Of a stretch of 64,000 bases of DNA, positions 34,477-43,895 are shown piece after piece. This stretch comes from Pseudomonas fluorescens (GTDB taxonomy: Bacteria; Pseudomonadota; Gammaproteobacteria; Pseudomonadales; Pseudomonadaceae): assembly GCF_040448305.1 (NCBI RefSeq), contig NZ_CP148752.1:930001-994000 (forward strand). Reading direction: 5' to 3'. Position numbers and translations under genes: made by a program. The notes beneath the pieces are model-generated. The model saw only the letters and a list, made by a program, of their open reading frames with translations, was not told the DNA's origin and ran no database searches. Numbering within the stretch: the stretch's first letter is position 1; each line of letters begins with the position of its first letter.

Positions 34477-36270
34477 ATGACAAAAACAACAATGCGCGCC
34501 ATCTTCACACCGCAGGCACTGGCGGCTGCGGTCGCCTTGGGTTGCTGTGCCCAGGCACAGGCCATTTCGTTCAACATCGGGGAAATCGAGGGGACGTTCG
34601 ACTCCTCGCTGTCGGTCGGCGCGAGCTGGGGCATGCGTGATGCGGATGACGCCCTGGTGGGCACCGTCAATGGCGGTTCCGGCCAGTCTTCGACCGGTGA
34701 CGACGGGCGACTGAACTTCAAGAAGGGCGAAACCTTCTCGAAGATCTTCAAGGGGATTCATGACCTCGAACTGAAGTACGGCGACACCGGTGTGTTCGTG
34801 CGTGGCAAGTATTGGTACGACTTTGAACTGAAGGATGAAAGCCGCCCGTTCAAGGACATCAGCGATCACAATCGCAAAGAAGGCGCCAAGTCTTCAGGCG
34901 GGCAAATTCTCGACGCCTTCGTTTATCACAACTATTCCCTCGCCGATTTGCCGGGCACTTTGCGCGCCGGCAAGCAGGTGGTCAGTTGGGGCGAGAGCAC
35001 CTTCATCGGCAACTCGATCAACAGCATTAATCCGGTCGACGTGTCCGCGTTCCGTCGTCCTGGCGCCGAGATCAAGGAGGGGCTGATCCCGGTCAACATG
35101 CTGTTCGCCTCCCAGGGCCTGACGGAGAAGTTGACCGTGGAAGGCTTCTATCAACTGGAGTGGGACCAGACGGTCGTCGATAACTGCGGCACTTTCTTTG
35201 GTGTCGATGTGGTGGCGGACGGTTGCAACAAGGGCTACACCGTCGCCAACCCGGCCATTGCACCCTTGCAGCCGATTGCGGCTGCCTTTGGCCAGGGCTT
35301 CGAGGTCAGCAAGGAGGGGGTGATCGTTCCCCGTGGTGGCGACCGCGATGCCCGGGATTCCGGGCAGTGGGGTACGGCGTTGCGCTGGCTGGGGGACGAC
35401 ACCGAGTACGGCCTGTACTTCATGAACTATCACAGCCGTTCACCGAATGTCGGGACCACTACCGCCGGCCTCAGTACGCTGGCGAGCATTCCGGGGATCG
35501 TTGCCACTGCCAACCGTATCGCGCCCGGCAGCGGTTCGGGCCTGGCCCAAAGTGTGATGCTCGGTCGCGGCCAGTATTACCTCGAATACCCGGAGGACAT
35601 CCGCCTCTACGGCGCGAGCTTCTCCACCACCTTATCCACCGGCACCGCGTGGAGCGGGGAAATCAGCTACCGCCCCAACCTCCCGGTGCAGGTCAACACC
35701 AATGACCTGACCCTGGCCATGCTCAATCCGATCGCAGGCGGTGCGGCATCGCCCATTGCCACTTCACCCGGGGCTGATAACAAAGGTTATCGCCGCAAGG
35801 AAGTGACGCAGATCCAGAGCACCCTGACGCACTTCATCGATCAGGTCGCAGGTGCGGATCGCCTGACCCTGGTGGGCGAGGCGGCGGTGGTTCGGGTCGG
35901 TGGACTGGAGCCTCGCACCAAACTGCGCTACGGCCGCGACTCGGTGTATGGCCAGTATGGTTTCGGCGGCGATACCGACGGCTTCGTGACCTCCACTTCA
36001 TGGGGTTATCGCGGCCGGGCCATCCTCGACTACAACAACCTCATCGCCGGGATCAACGTCAGGCCCAACCTTTCGTGGTCCCACGACGTCGCAGGCTATG
36101 GCCCCAACGGTCTGTTCAACGAAGGCGCCAAGGCCGTCAGCCTCGGTGTCGATGCGGACTATCGCAACACCTATACCGCGAGCCTCAGTTACACCGACTT
36201 TTTCGGCGGGGACTACAACGTCCTCACCGACCGTGACTTCGTGGCGTTGAGCTTTGGTGTGAACTTCTGA
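34477..36270 (+). CDS. DUF1302-family outer-membrane beta-barrel protein
   Basis: The 597-residue protein has a cleavable signal peptide (to about residue 27, AQAQA-ISF), then a DUF1302 barrel with many alternating aromatic strands, ending in a terminal phenylalanine (LSFGVNF) as outer-membrane proteins do. DUF1302 barrels occur with DUF1329 proteins in clusters for hydrophobic compounds, sometimes with RND exporters; none is adjacent here. ATG 34477 was chosen because it gives a proper signal peptide; the frame open from 34306 adds unrelated residues. It is followed after 23 bases by the DUF1329 gene, and a LuxR-type regulator lies downstream. Confidence 0.88.
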   Translation: MTKTTMRAIFTPQALAAAVALGCCAQAQAISFNIGEIEGTFDSSLSVGASWGMRDADDALVGTVNGGSGQSSTGDDGRLNFKKGETFSKIFKGIHDLELKYGDTGVFVRGKYWYDFELKDESRPFKDISDHNRKEGAKSSGGQILDAFVYHNYSLADLPGTLRAGKQVVSWGESTFIGNSINSINPVDVSAFRRPGAEIKEGLIPVNMLFASQGLTEKLTVEGFYQLEWDQTVVDNCGTFFGVDVVADGCNKGYTVANPAIAPLQPIAAAFGQGFEVSKEGVIVPRGGDRDARDSGQWGTALRWLGDDTEYGLYFMNYHSRSPNVGTTTAGLSTLASIPGIVATANRIAPGSGSGLAQSVMLGRGQYYLEYPEDIRLYGASFSTTLSTGTAWSGEISYRPNLPVQVNTNDLTLAMLNPIAGGAASPIATSPGADNKGYRRKEVTQIQSTLTHFIDQVAGADRLTLVGEAAVVRVGGLEPRTKLRYGRDSVYGQYGFGGDTDGFVTSTSWGYRGRAILDYNNLIAGINVRPNLSWSHDVAGYGPNGLFNEGAKAVSLGVDADYRNTYTASLSYTDFFGGDYNVLTDRDFVALSFGVNF

Positions 36271-36293
36271 TCTGGCTGAAAAGGATGAATTCA

Positions 36294-37664
36294 ATGCGCA
36301 AGATGATTCTGCAATTGGGCACCGTTCTGGCCCTGAGTCTGCTGGCCGCCAACGTGATGGCCGCGGTGTCGCCGGAAGAAGCCAACAAGCTCGGCACCAG
36401 CCTGACCCCACTCGGTGCCGAGAAGGTCGGTAATGCCGATGGCTCGATTCCGGCCTGGACTGGCGGCATCCCGAAAAACGCTGGAGCGGTGGACAGCAAA
36501 GGTTTCCTGGCCGACCCGTTCGCCAGCGAAAAGCCGTTGTTCGTGATCACCGCAGCGACCGTCGACAAGTACAAGGACAAACTCTCCGACGGCCAGATCG
36601 CGATGTTCAAACGCTATCCCGAGACTTACAAGATTCCGGTCTATCCGAGCCACCGCACCGTGGCGTTACCGGCAGAAATCTATGAGTCGGCCAAACGCAG
36701 CGCACTGAACGTAACACCGATCAACGACGGTAACGGCCTGGCCAACTTCACCGGCAATCGCTACTACGCGTTCCCGATTCCGAAGAATGGCGTAGAAGTG
36801 ATCTGGAACCACGTCACGCGTTATCACGGCGGCAATCTGCGCCGCACCATCACCCAGGCGACACCGCAGTCCAATGGCGACTTCACCGTGATCCGTTTCA
36901 AGGACGAGGTCGCCGTGCCGTCGTTGCTCGGTGATCTGAAACCGGGCAGCGACGATAACGTCCTCAACTACTTCAAGCAGGAAGTGACCGCCCCGGCGCG
37001 GCTGGCGGGCAACGTGTTGCTGGTTCACGAGACCCTCGACCAGGTCAAGGAGTCGCGCAAGGCCTGGATCTACAACGCAGGCCAACGCCGGGTACGGCGT
37101 GCGCCACAGGTCGCTTATGACGGCGTCGGCACCTCATCCGACGGCCTGCGCACCACCGACAACTTCGACATGTTTTCCGGCGCGCCGGATCGCTACGACT
37201 GGAAACTGATCGGCAAGAAGGAGATGTACATCCCCTACAACAGCTACAAGCTCGACTCGCCAGACCTCAAGTACACCGATGTGATCAAAGCCGGGCACAT
37301 CAATCAGGACCTGACCCGCTATGAGTTGCACCGGGTCTGGGAAGTCGTCGCCACGGTCAAGCCAAGCGAGCGGCATGTGTACGCCAAGCGCCACATGTAC
37401 ATCGACGAAGACAGCTGGCAAGTGGCTCTGGCCGACCACTACGACGGGCGTGGCCAGCTCTGGCGCGTCGCCGAAGGGCATGCCCAGTTCTACTACGATC
37501 ACCAAGTGCCGGCCTACACCGTCGAAGCGCTGTATGACCTGATCGCCGGCCGCTATATCGCCTTGGGAATGAAGAACGAAGAGAAGCGCAGCTTCGAATT
37601 CAACATCGAAGCAAAAGCGGGGGACTACACGCCAGCAGCCTTGCGTAGCACAGGGGTTCGGTAG
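36294..37664 (+). CDS. DUF1329-family periplasmic protein
   Basis: The 456-residue protein has a signal peptide (LALSLLAANVMAA) and then the DUF1329 domain, related in outline to LolA/LolB-like lipid-binding folds. Recognisable stretches are GRYYAFPIPKNGVEVIWNH-like residues near 140 and VYAKRHMYIDEDSWQVALAD near 365. It probably carries a hydrophobic ligand between membranes in partnership with the DUF1302 barrel. ATG 36294 lies about nine bases after AAGGA; the ATG at 36285 is too close to that site. Confidence 0.88.
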   Translation: MRKMILQLGTVLALSLLAANVMAAVSPEEANKLGTSLTPLGAEKVGNADGSIPAWTGGIPKNAGAVDSKGFLADPFASEKPLFVITAATVDKYKDKLSDGQIAMFKRYPETYKIPVYPSHRTVALPAEIYESAKRSALNVTPINDGNGLANFTGNRYYAFPIPKNGVEVIWNHVTRYHGGNLRRTITQATPQSNGDFTVIRFKDEVAVPSLLGDLKPGSDDNVLNYFKQEVTAPARLAGNVLLVHETLDQVKESRKAWIYNAGQRRVRRAPQVAYDGVGTSSDGLRTTDNFDMFSGAPDRYDWKLIGKKEMYIPYNSYKLDSPDLKYTDVIKAGHINQDLTRYELHRVWEVVATVKPSERHVYAKRHMYIDEDSWQVALADHYDGRGQLWRVAEGHAQFYYDHQVPAYTVEALYDLIAGRYIALGMKNEEKRSFEFNIEAKAGDYTPAALRSTGVR

Positions 37665-37688
37665 GTTTCCTACAGGCTCCTACACAAG

Positions 37689-37714
37689 AAGGTGACTTTG
37701 CGGTCACCTTTTTT
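37689..37714 (+). terminator. Terminator of the DUF1302-DUF1329 operon
   Basis: AAGGTGACTTTGCGGTCACC forms a stem (GGTGAC/GTCACC), followed by six Ts. Confidence 0.9.
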
Positions 37715-37805
37715 ATAGCGGTCGATCAGTGTGTTGAATACTTCTTCAACAAGCGTTCGGGAGGGGGCTAGGGTGGCGCCAGAATTATAAAAAAGGCGCA
37801 CCACA

Positions 37806-40352
37806 ATGACTGCAATGACGCACTGTCTGGACCACCCTGGCTTCCTGCCCCGACTGTCGTCCCATCATCTGTTCCGCGAGCGGCTGATTGACCCCATGCT
37901 GGTCTCGACCGCGCGGGTGAAGTTGCTTTGCGCACCGGCCGGTAGTGGCAAGAGCGCATTGCTCACCGAATGCCTGCTGCGGGCGCCGGAGCACGCTCGG
38001 GTCTGTTGGCTGCCGCTGGCGGGGGAGTCGCTGAGTGCAGCCGATTTTTTGTTGAGCCTGACGCAAGCGCTGGGTCTGCCCTCGACGGATGAGCCCGGGC
38101 TGCTGGCACATCTGGCCCGATTACAGGCGCCGACCTGGCTGTTTATCGATGATTACTGCCGAGCACCCAATCCGGAACTCGACCGGATGCTCGATCGCCT
38201 GTTGGCCGTCGCCAGCCCGGCGCTGACCTGGTGGCTGAGTTCCCGTCGACGACCACCCTGCAACTGGCCACGGCTGCTGCTCGATGATGAGTTGTACGAG
38301 TGCGAAGGCCGGGCGCTGGCGTTTACCGAGGACGAGGTCGGGCAATTGCTCGGTCATATCGAGCCGACCCTGGCGGCACAAGCCGCCAAAAGGGTCGTTG
38401 AGCGCAGCGCAGGATGGTGCGCTGGCGTGCGGATCGCATTGCTCAATGGTTGTCCGTGGTCGGGTGAGCAGGGGCGTTCGGCAACATTGCTCGATTATCT
38501 GCAACACGAGTTGTTCAACACCTTGCCCCCGGAGTTGGTTGAGGTCTGGCAGGTGTTGGTTCATCTGCCACGCTTCAACGCCAGCTTGTGCGAGCATCTT
38601 TTCGGTACGGGTGAGGGCGCGCAGTGGCTGCACGCGTTGCAGGAAATGGGCTGCTTCATTGAACCCTGGGAAGACTCCGTCGAGTGGTTGCGGATCTTCG
38701 AGCCACTGGCCCGGGAGATGCGTGAAGAGCCGACCCCGGCCGGGCGATCCTGGCATCGCCGCGCGTGCCAATGGTTCAGCGCCGAAGAAGACTGGCAGGG
38801 CGCCTTCGAGCAGGCTCTGTTGGCGCAGGAGTTCGAAGTTGCAGTCAGCCTGTTGCAGCATTTCAGTTTTGAGCATCTGTTCAAGCGTCAGAACGTCAGC
38901 TGGTTACTCAAGCTGCACGAGCAGCTGGGTGAACAGTTGACCCTGGGCACTCCGCAAAGGGTGGGGTTGATTACCGCAGCGTTGCTGTTTGCCGGGCGTT
39001 TCGAGCAGGCGGCTGCCTGCATTGGGCAGCTGTCGCGATTTGCCCCACAACCGACGGCATCCTTGCAACGGCAACTGCTGGCGCGTTGGCAGGCGCAACA
39101 GGGTTGGTTGTTGCATTTGCAGGGACGCCTGCCGGCGGCACGGGCGCATTTTATCGAGGCGCTGGACGATCTGGCGGCCGAGGCGTGGTCCGCGCGGTTG
39201 TTGTGTCTGTCCGGGTTGACCCAGCAAGCGCTACTCAACGCCGACCTCGATGCCGCCCAGGCCTTCAATCGTGACGCACTGTGCCTGGCGCGGGCACAAG
39301 GCTCGTTGTTGTTTGAAGGCTTGCTCGAACTCGATCATGCGCAGCTGCTGGAGCAGCGTGGTGCACCGCGGCGAGCAAGCCATTTGCTGGCCGACATCCA
39401 TGAAATGCTCGGACGGCAGGCTGATCGACCGACGCCGCTGCTGGGACGAATCGCACTGCGGCGTGGGCGGTTGGCCTTGTGCCAGGGTCAGGATGAATTG
39501 GCCGGTGAATGTTTCCAGGCAGGTCTCGATGACTGCCTGCACAGTCAGGACAAGCACGTGTTGTACGGGTTTCTCGGACAGGCGCAACTGGCGGCCAATC
39601 AACGCGACTACGCTCATGCGTTTGATCGTCTGCGCGAGGCCGAACGGCTGATGCAGCAACGGCAGATCCCCGATACGGTGTATCGCGGCGTGCTGCTGCA
39701 AATCAGCAGTCATTTCTGGCTGCAACAAGGGCGCCCGGAGTTGGCCCGGGAAGCGCTGACCCGGGTCTTGCGTCATTACCGTGGGGCCCACGCGCGCCAG
39801 GCACCGCCAGCCACTCTGCAGCTGATTGCGCGTATCGAATACCAGTTGGTGCTGGCCGAGACTCATTTGCAACTGGCGCAACGTCCATTGGATCGGCTCA
39901 AGGCGTTACTCGAGCACGCGCAACAACACGCCATGCAGGCGCTGGAAACGGAGTTGCAACTGGCGATCTGCGAAGTGGCGGACCTGACGGGCGAGCCGGA
40001 CATGGCTCACTCGGCACTGGAGGCCGGTCTGGCGCTGGTGAAGCGTTGTCAGGGGCAACAGGCATTGCGTGATTTGAACTTGCGCCAGCCGAATCTGATC
40101 TGTCGTTTACAAGGCGAGGAGACGGTGACCACGCTGGTCGTGGATGCCAGCCTGCTGAGTTGTCGGGAGCTGGAAGTGCTCGGCTTGATTGCCCAGGGTA
40201 ATTCCAATCAGCAAATTGCCGAGCAGCTGTTCATTTCGTTGCATACGGTTAAAACCCATGCCCGGCGCATTCACAGCAAGTTGGGTGTGGAACGGCGTAC
40301 ACAAGCAGTTGCCATGGCGAAGAAGTTGGGGTTGATAATGCAGAGTTGGTAG
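37806..40352 (+). CDS. MalT/LAL-type LuxR-family transcriptional regulator
   Basis: The 848-residue regulator has an N-terminal STAND-type ATPase with Walker A CAPAGSGKSALL (about 42-53) and the aspartate-rich WLFIDDYCR. A long helical tetratricopeptide-like middle (about 330-770) follows, then a C-terminal LuxR helix-turn-helix: LSCRELEVLGLIAQGNSNQQ, then IAEQLFISLHTVKTHARRIH. Such proteins are activated by a small ligand and ATP. It follows the DUF1302/DUF1329 operon on the same strand and is its likely activator. A terminator separates them. Confidence 0.9.
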   Translation: MTAMTHCLDHPGFLPRLSSHHLFRERLIDPMLVSTARVKLLCAPAGSGKSALLTECLLRAPEHARVCWLPLAGESLSAADFLLSLTQALGLPSTDEPGLLAHLARLQAPTWLFIDDYCRAPNPELDRMLDRLLAVASPALTWWLSSRRRPPCNWPRLLLDDELYECEGRALAFTEDEVGQLLGHIEPTLAAQAAKRVVERSAGWCAGVRIALLNGCPWSGEQGRSATLLDYLQHELFNTLPPELVEVWQVLVHLPRFNASLCEHLFGTGEGAQWLHALQEMGCFIEPWEDSVEWLRIFEPLAREMREEPTPAGRSWHRRACQWFSAEEDWQGAFEQALLAQEFEVAVSLLQHFSFEHLFKRQNVSWLLKLHEQLGEQLTLGTPQRVGLITAALLFAGRFEQAAACIGQLSRFAPQPTASLQRQLLARWQAQQGWLLHLQGRLPAARAHFIEALDDLAAEAWSARLLCLSGLTQQALLNADLDAAQAFNRDALCLARAQGSLLFEGLLELDHAQLLEQRGAPRRASHLLADIHEMLGRQADRPTPLLGRIALRRGRLALCQGQDELAGECFQAGLDDCLHSQDKHVLYGFLGQAQLAANQRDYAHAFDRLREAERLMQQRQIPDTVYRGVLLQISSHFWLQQGRPELAREALTRVLRHYRGAHARQAPPATLQLIARIEYQLVLAETHLQLAQRPLDRLKALLEHAQQHAMQALETELQLAICEVADLTGEPDMAHSALEAGLALVKRCQGQQALRDLNLRQPNLICRLQGEETVTTLVVDASLLSCRELEVLGLIAQGNSNQQIAEQLFISLHTVKTHARRIHSKLGVERRTQAVAMAKKLGLIMQSW

Positions 40353-40523
40353 TTGTTGGTTTTTCGTTTGGAAATGAATTAAAACATACTGTCGCGTGCA
40401 TAAATAACTGTGTCGATTAGTATGCTTATCGGCGCTGACAAATAAGCAATTAGTTGTATTGTCAGTATAATGGTCGACAGGTCGAGCAGGATGCTCGGCT
40501 ATTTAACGTGACAGGAAGTCTGT

Positions 40524-41213
40524 ATGAGTGAGAGTTTTTTTTCTAACAGTAAGATTGTGCTATTGAAGCGTATTCGTGCGGATTTCGCCGTCAAGGTGCT
40601 GTTGGCTGAACGCCTGGGGAAACTCGGGGTCAATCCGTTCAAGACCTATCTGAATACGCGGGTTGATATTGTTGGCACTGACGTCAGCGAGTCCAGGACG
40701 TTATTCGATGAGACGCTGGAGTGGGTTGAGAAAGAGACACTGCCTAATTATGTCCAGGCTATCAATGGAATCTTCAATCGGCGGTATTCTTTCGAACCGG
40801 AGCATCAGCTTAATGGGCTGGACCTGCTAGAGTTTGAAAGAATAGTAATGGATATCGTCCGTTGGTTGACCGATGCGCCCTCAATCAACCTTTCAAAGCG
40901 CTCGATCAAGGTTTCTGGTATCGAGCAGGTCCACACAGCGTTAAAGTATCAGATCCCGGAAATCAATATTGATAACGTGTACTTGACCAGTTTTGTGATG
41001 GAAGCGGACGGGCGAAAGATATTTCAGTCCCGAAGTCTGGCTGAAGATGTCTTTGCTTATTTTCAGCATAATGAAATTCCTTACTATTACGGTGAAGGAC
41101 AGGGCGTTTATTCGATCGCCTACAGTTCCCGGGAATCTGATTTGCATCCGCAACTCACGATCAAGGATATTAGTGACCTGGTGATCGGAATTGCTCCGGA
41201 TTTCCTGATCTGA
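40524..41213 (+). CDS. Orphan protein with two copies of a ~90-residue module
   Basis: I do not recognise this 229-residue protein. By eye it is two copies of one module. The first (about 15-115) contains NPFKTYLNTRVDIVG and later GIFNRRYSFEPEHQLNGLDL; the second (about 130-228) contains NIDNVYLTSFVMEADGRK and GVYSIAYSSRESDLHPQLTI. A third copy is the whole of the next protein. There is no signal peptide or membrane segment. GC is near 43 percent in the stretch I counted (40801-40860), well below the neighbours. AGGAAG precedes the ATG. The two genes probably form an operon inserted between the LuxR gene and the hmg locus. Confidence 0.68.
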   Translation: MSESFFSNSKIVLLKRIRADFAVKVLLAERLGKLGVNPFKTYLNTRVDIVGTDVSESRTLFDETLEWVEKETLPNYVQAINGIFNRRYSFEPEHQLNGLDLLEFERIVMDIVRWLTDAPSINLSKRSIKVSGIEQVHTALKYQIPEINIDNVYLTSFVMEADGRKIFQSRSLAEDVFAYFQHNEIPYYYGEGQGVYSIAYSSRESDLHPQLTIKDISDLVIGIAPDFLI

Positions 41214-41258
41214 TACTCAGGGACTTTCGTAGCCCATTCAATTATGGAGTTTTAAGTC

Positions 41259-41570
41259 ATGGAACAACTGACAAAGGAGCTGGTGCGGGCCAAACTGCAC
41301 GCAAGGCTCAGTGGTCGCGGTATTGATGTCGATAAGGTATATATAAATGCAGTTGCGTCGGCTGACGATTCGACGGTTATTTACTCTCAATCACTGGTCT
41401 CGGCATTTTTTCTCAAGTTGCAGGGTGGTGAAATTCCAAAATTCGCCAGTGAGAATTTGGGGATCTTTTCCGAGCCGTACACGTTTGACCAGAAGTATCG
41501 TTTCGATGGTGTGAAGCTTGATGAACTCAATGAAATGGGTGCAGCAATTGCCCGGGATTTACTGAGCTGA
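41259..41570 (+). CDS. Orphan single-module relative of the preceding protein
   Basis: The 103-residue protein is one copy of the module seen twice in the gene before it: DVDKVYINAVASADDST, then GIFSEPYTFDQKYRFDGVKL and a helical end (ELNEMGAAIARDLL). The best match is to the first module of its neighbour (GIFNRRYSFEPEHQLNG against GIFSEPYTFDQKYRFDG). GGAG precedes the ATG, and 45 bases separate it from the upstream gene. Unknown function; the D-x-D-x-V-Y-(L/I)-N pattern reminds me of segments in large pseudomonad toxin-like proteins, but I cannot confirm this. Confidence 0.66.
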   Translation: MEQLTKELVRAKLHARLSGRGIDVDKVYINAVASADDSTVIYSQSLVSAFFLKLQGGEIPKFASENLGIFSEPYTFDQKYRFDGVKLDELNEMGAAIARDLLS

Positions 41571-41626
41571 TTGGTGGTTCTATCAAAGTAGTTGTGCCAA
41601 CCCCTTGGTTGGCACAGCTGCCGCAA

Positions 41627-42424
41627 TCAGGTTGCGGATGCGGCGGGTTCAAAACCCATGCGCCAACTGACCGAATGACTGGCGGATAACAGACGCTGCG
41701 CCGCCGGACCGTTTTCATCGGCATGGAACAACGATGTCGGCCCCACCACCGTCAGCACGGCAACCACTCTGCCCATCGCGTTGAACACCGGTGCCGACAA
41801 GGCATCCACCCCTGGCAGCAGCAAACCATGTACATGGTGCAAACCGCGTGCGCGGATTTGTTCGCACTGGGCCGCATAGGCCTGATCGTCTGCCAGCGCG
41901 TGGGCTGCCTGGGACTGTAATTCCTGCACGCGCAGATCCTCGGTTTCGCGTTTCGGCAGGTAGGCGCCAAACACCAGTCCCGTCGAAGAACTGAGCAATG
42001 GCAACACCGAGCCCAGTTGTGTCACCACCGTCACCGCACGCACCGCCGGTTCGATATGCACCACGGTCGCGCCCTGATTGCCCCACACCGCCAGAAAACA
42101 GGTTTCATTCAAGTCATCGCGCAATTCGGCCAGAGGCAGGGCGGCGACTTTCAGCACGTCCATACTGTTGAGTGCCGCCAACCCTACGCGCAAGGCTTCG
42201 CGGCCCAGGCCGTAATGGTTGGTGGCGGTGTTCTGTTCGGCGAATCCGCTGGCGATCAAGGCCTGCAAATAGCGGTGAACCTTGCTCGCCGGCATCTGCA
42301 CGTGTTCGGCCAGGCGCGACAGCGAAGTCGAAGGCGACAACTCGGCCAGAGCCTTGAGGATGTCGGTGCCAACCTCGGCCGAGCGGACTTTCTGTTTACC
42401 GTTGTTGTCGCTGGTTTTTTCCAT
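41627..42424 (-). CDS. hmgR: IclR-family repressor of the homogentisate pathway
   Basis: The 265-residue protein has an N-terminal winged helix (LSRLAEHVQMPASKVHRYLQ, about 35-54) and a C-terminal IclR effector domain. It is divergent from hmgA. In P. putida, HmgR represses hmgABC and releases DNA on binding homogentisate, through a 17-bp palindrome; a perfect 17-bp palindrome with ATTACG arms lies in the gap here. ATG 42424 follows the upstream region correctly; the frame to 42484 would run into the operator. Confidence 0.92.
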   Translation of the reverse strand: MEKTSDNNGKQKVRSAEVGTDILKALAELSPSTSLSRLAEHVQMPASKVHRYLQALIASGFAEQNTATNHYGLGREALRVGLAALNSMDVLKVAALPLAELRDDLNETCFLAVWGNQGATVVHIEPAVRAVTVVTQLGSVLPLLSSSTGLVFGAYLPKRETEDLRVQELQSQAAHALADDQAYAAQCEQIRARGLHHVHGLLLPGVDALSAPVFNAMGRVVAVLTVVGPTSLFHADENGPAAQRLLSASHSVSWRMGFEPAASAT

Positions 42425-42484
42425 GGTGGCTGGGCTCCCGGGACGAATGGGCGTCTTTATAGCTTGACGGTCAATACCAATCAA

Positions 42485-42501
42485 ATTACGTTATGCGTAA
42501 T
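42485..42501. promoter_or_regulatory. Probable HmgR operator (17-bp palindrome)
   Basis: ATTACG-TTATG-CGTAAT is a palindrome of the length described for HmgR. The 12-mer AATCAAATTACG also occurs twice, 20 bases apart (42479 and 42499), giving a third half-site two helical turns on. It lies in the divergent hmgR/hmgA gap. Confidence 0.75.
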
Positions 42502-42587
42502 CAAATTACGATAAAAACAACCCGGACGTGCCTCGACCTCTGCAATAGAGCGAGCGGCCACTGTCGACTCCCTGTTCAGGAGGCTCC

Positions 42588-43892
42588 ATGAACCCCGATT
42601 CAACGACGCCAGCGCTGGCCTACCTGTCAGGCTTCGGCAACGAATTCAGCAGCGAAGCGTTACCCGACGCACTGCCTGTCGGCCAGAACTCCCCGCAAAA
42701 AGCCCCGTACGGCCTCTACACCGAACTGTTCTCCGGCACGGCATTCACCATGGCGCGCAGCGAGGCGCGGCGAACCTGGATGTACCGCATTCAGCCGTCG
42801 GCCAATCATCCGGCATTCGTCAAACTGGACCGGCAACTGGCCGGCGGCCCGCTGGGTGACGTGACCCCCAACCGCCTGCGCTGGAATCCGCTGGAAATTC
42901 CCGCCGAGCCGACCGATTTCATCGACGGTCTGGTGAGCATGGCCGCCAACTCGGGCGCAGAAAAACCGGCCGGGATCAGCATCTACAACTACCGCGCCAA
43001 CCGTTCCATGGAGCGCGTGTTCTTCAATGCTGACGGCGAGATGTTGCTGGTGCCTGAACTGGGGCGCCTGCGCATTGCCAGCGAACTGGGCGTGCTTGAA
43101 CTGGAGCCGCTGGAAATTGCCGTACTGCCTCGCGGCCTTAAATTCCGCATCGAACTGCTCGACCCGCAAGCCCGCGGTTATGTCGCCGAAAACCATGGTG
43201 CGCCGCTGCGTCTGCCGGACCTGGGGCCGATTGGCAGCAATGGCCTGGCCAATCCGCGGGACTTCCTGACCCCGGTGGCGGCCTACGAAAACCTGCAACA
43301 ACCCACCACGCTGGTGCAGAAGTTCCTCGGCCAGTTGTGGGCCTGCGAGCTCAATCATTCGCCGCTCAACGTGGTTGCCTGGCACGGCAACAACGTGCCG
43401 TACAAATATGACCTGCGCCGTTTCAACACCATTGGCACCGTCAGTTTCGATCACCCCGATCCGTCGATCTTCACCGTGCTGACCTCGCCGACCAGCGTTC
43501 ATGGCCTGGCCAACCTCGACTTCGTGATCTTTCCGCCGCGCTGGATGGTGGCCGAGAAAACCTTCCGTCCACCTTGGTTCCATCGCAACCTGATGAACGA
43601 ATTCATGGGTTTGATCCAGGGCGAATACGACGCCAAGGCCGAAGGCTTTGTGCCCGGCGGTGCTTCGTTGCACAGCTGCATGAGCGCCCACGGTCCCGAC
43701 GGAGAGACTTGCACCAAAGCGATCAACGCTGACCTCAAACCGGCGAAAATCGACAACACCATGGCGTTCATGTTCGAGACCAGCCAGGTGTTGCGCCCAA
43801 GCCGTTTCGCCCTCGATTGCCCGCAACTGCAAAACACTTACGACGCCTGCTGGGCTACGCTGCCCGCCACTTTCGACCCGACCCGGAGATAA
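42588..43892 (+). CDS. hmgA: Homogentisate 1,2-dioxygenase
   Basis: HmgA opens the ring of homogentisate to maleylacetoacetate with O2 and Fe(II), the central step of tyrosine/phenylalanine catabolism. The 434-residue protein is full length. Typical segments are YLSGFGNEFSSEALPDALPV at the start, the cupin core with LNVVAWHGNNVPYKYDL near 265, FPPRWMVAEKTFRPPWFHRN near 311, and the metal-ligand region GGASLHSCMSAHGPD near 365. AGGAGG lies just before the ATG. It leads the hmgA-fahA-maiA operon. Confidence 0.97.
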   Translation: MNPDSTTPALAYLSGFGNEFSSEALPDALPVGQNSPQKAPYGLYTELFSGTAFTMARSEARRTWMYRIQPSANHPAFVKLDRQLAGGPLGDVTPNRLRWNPLEIPAEPTDFIDGLVSMAANSGAEKPAGISIYNYRANRSMERVFFNADGEMLLVPELGRLRIASELGVLELEPLEIAVLPRGLKFRIELLDPQARGYVAENHGAPLRLPDLGPIGSNGLANPRDFLTPVAAYENLQQPTTLVQKFLGQLWACELNHSPLNVVAWHGNNVPYKYDLRRFNTIGTVSFDHPDPSIFTVLTSPTSVHGLANLDFVIFPPRWMVAEKTFRPPWFHRNLMNEFMGLIQGEYDAKAEGFVPGGASLHSCMSAHGPDGETCTKAINADLKPAKIDNTMAFMFETSQVLRPSRFALDCPQLQNTYDACWATLPATFDPTRR

Positions 43893-43895
43893 CCC

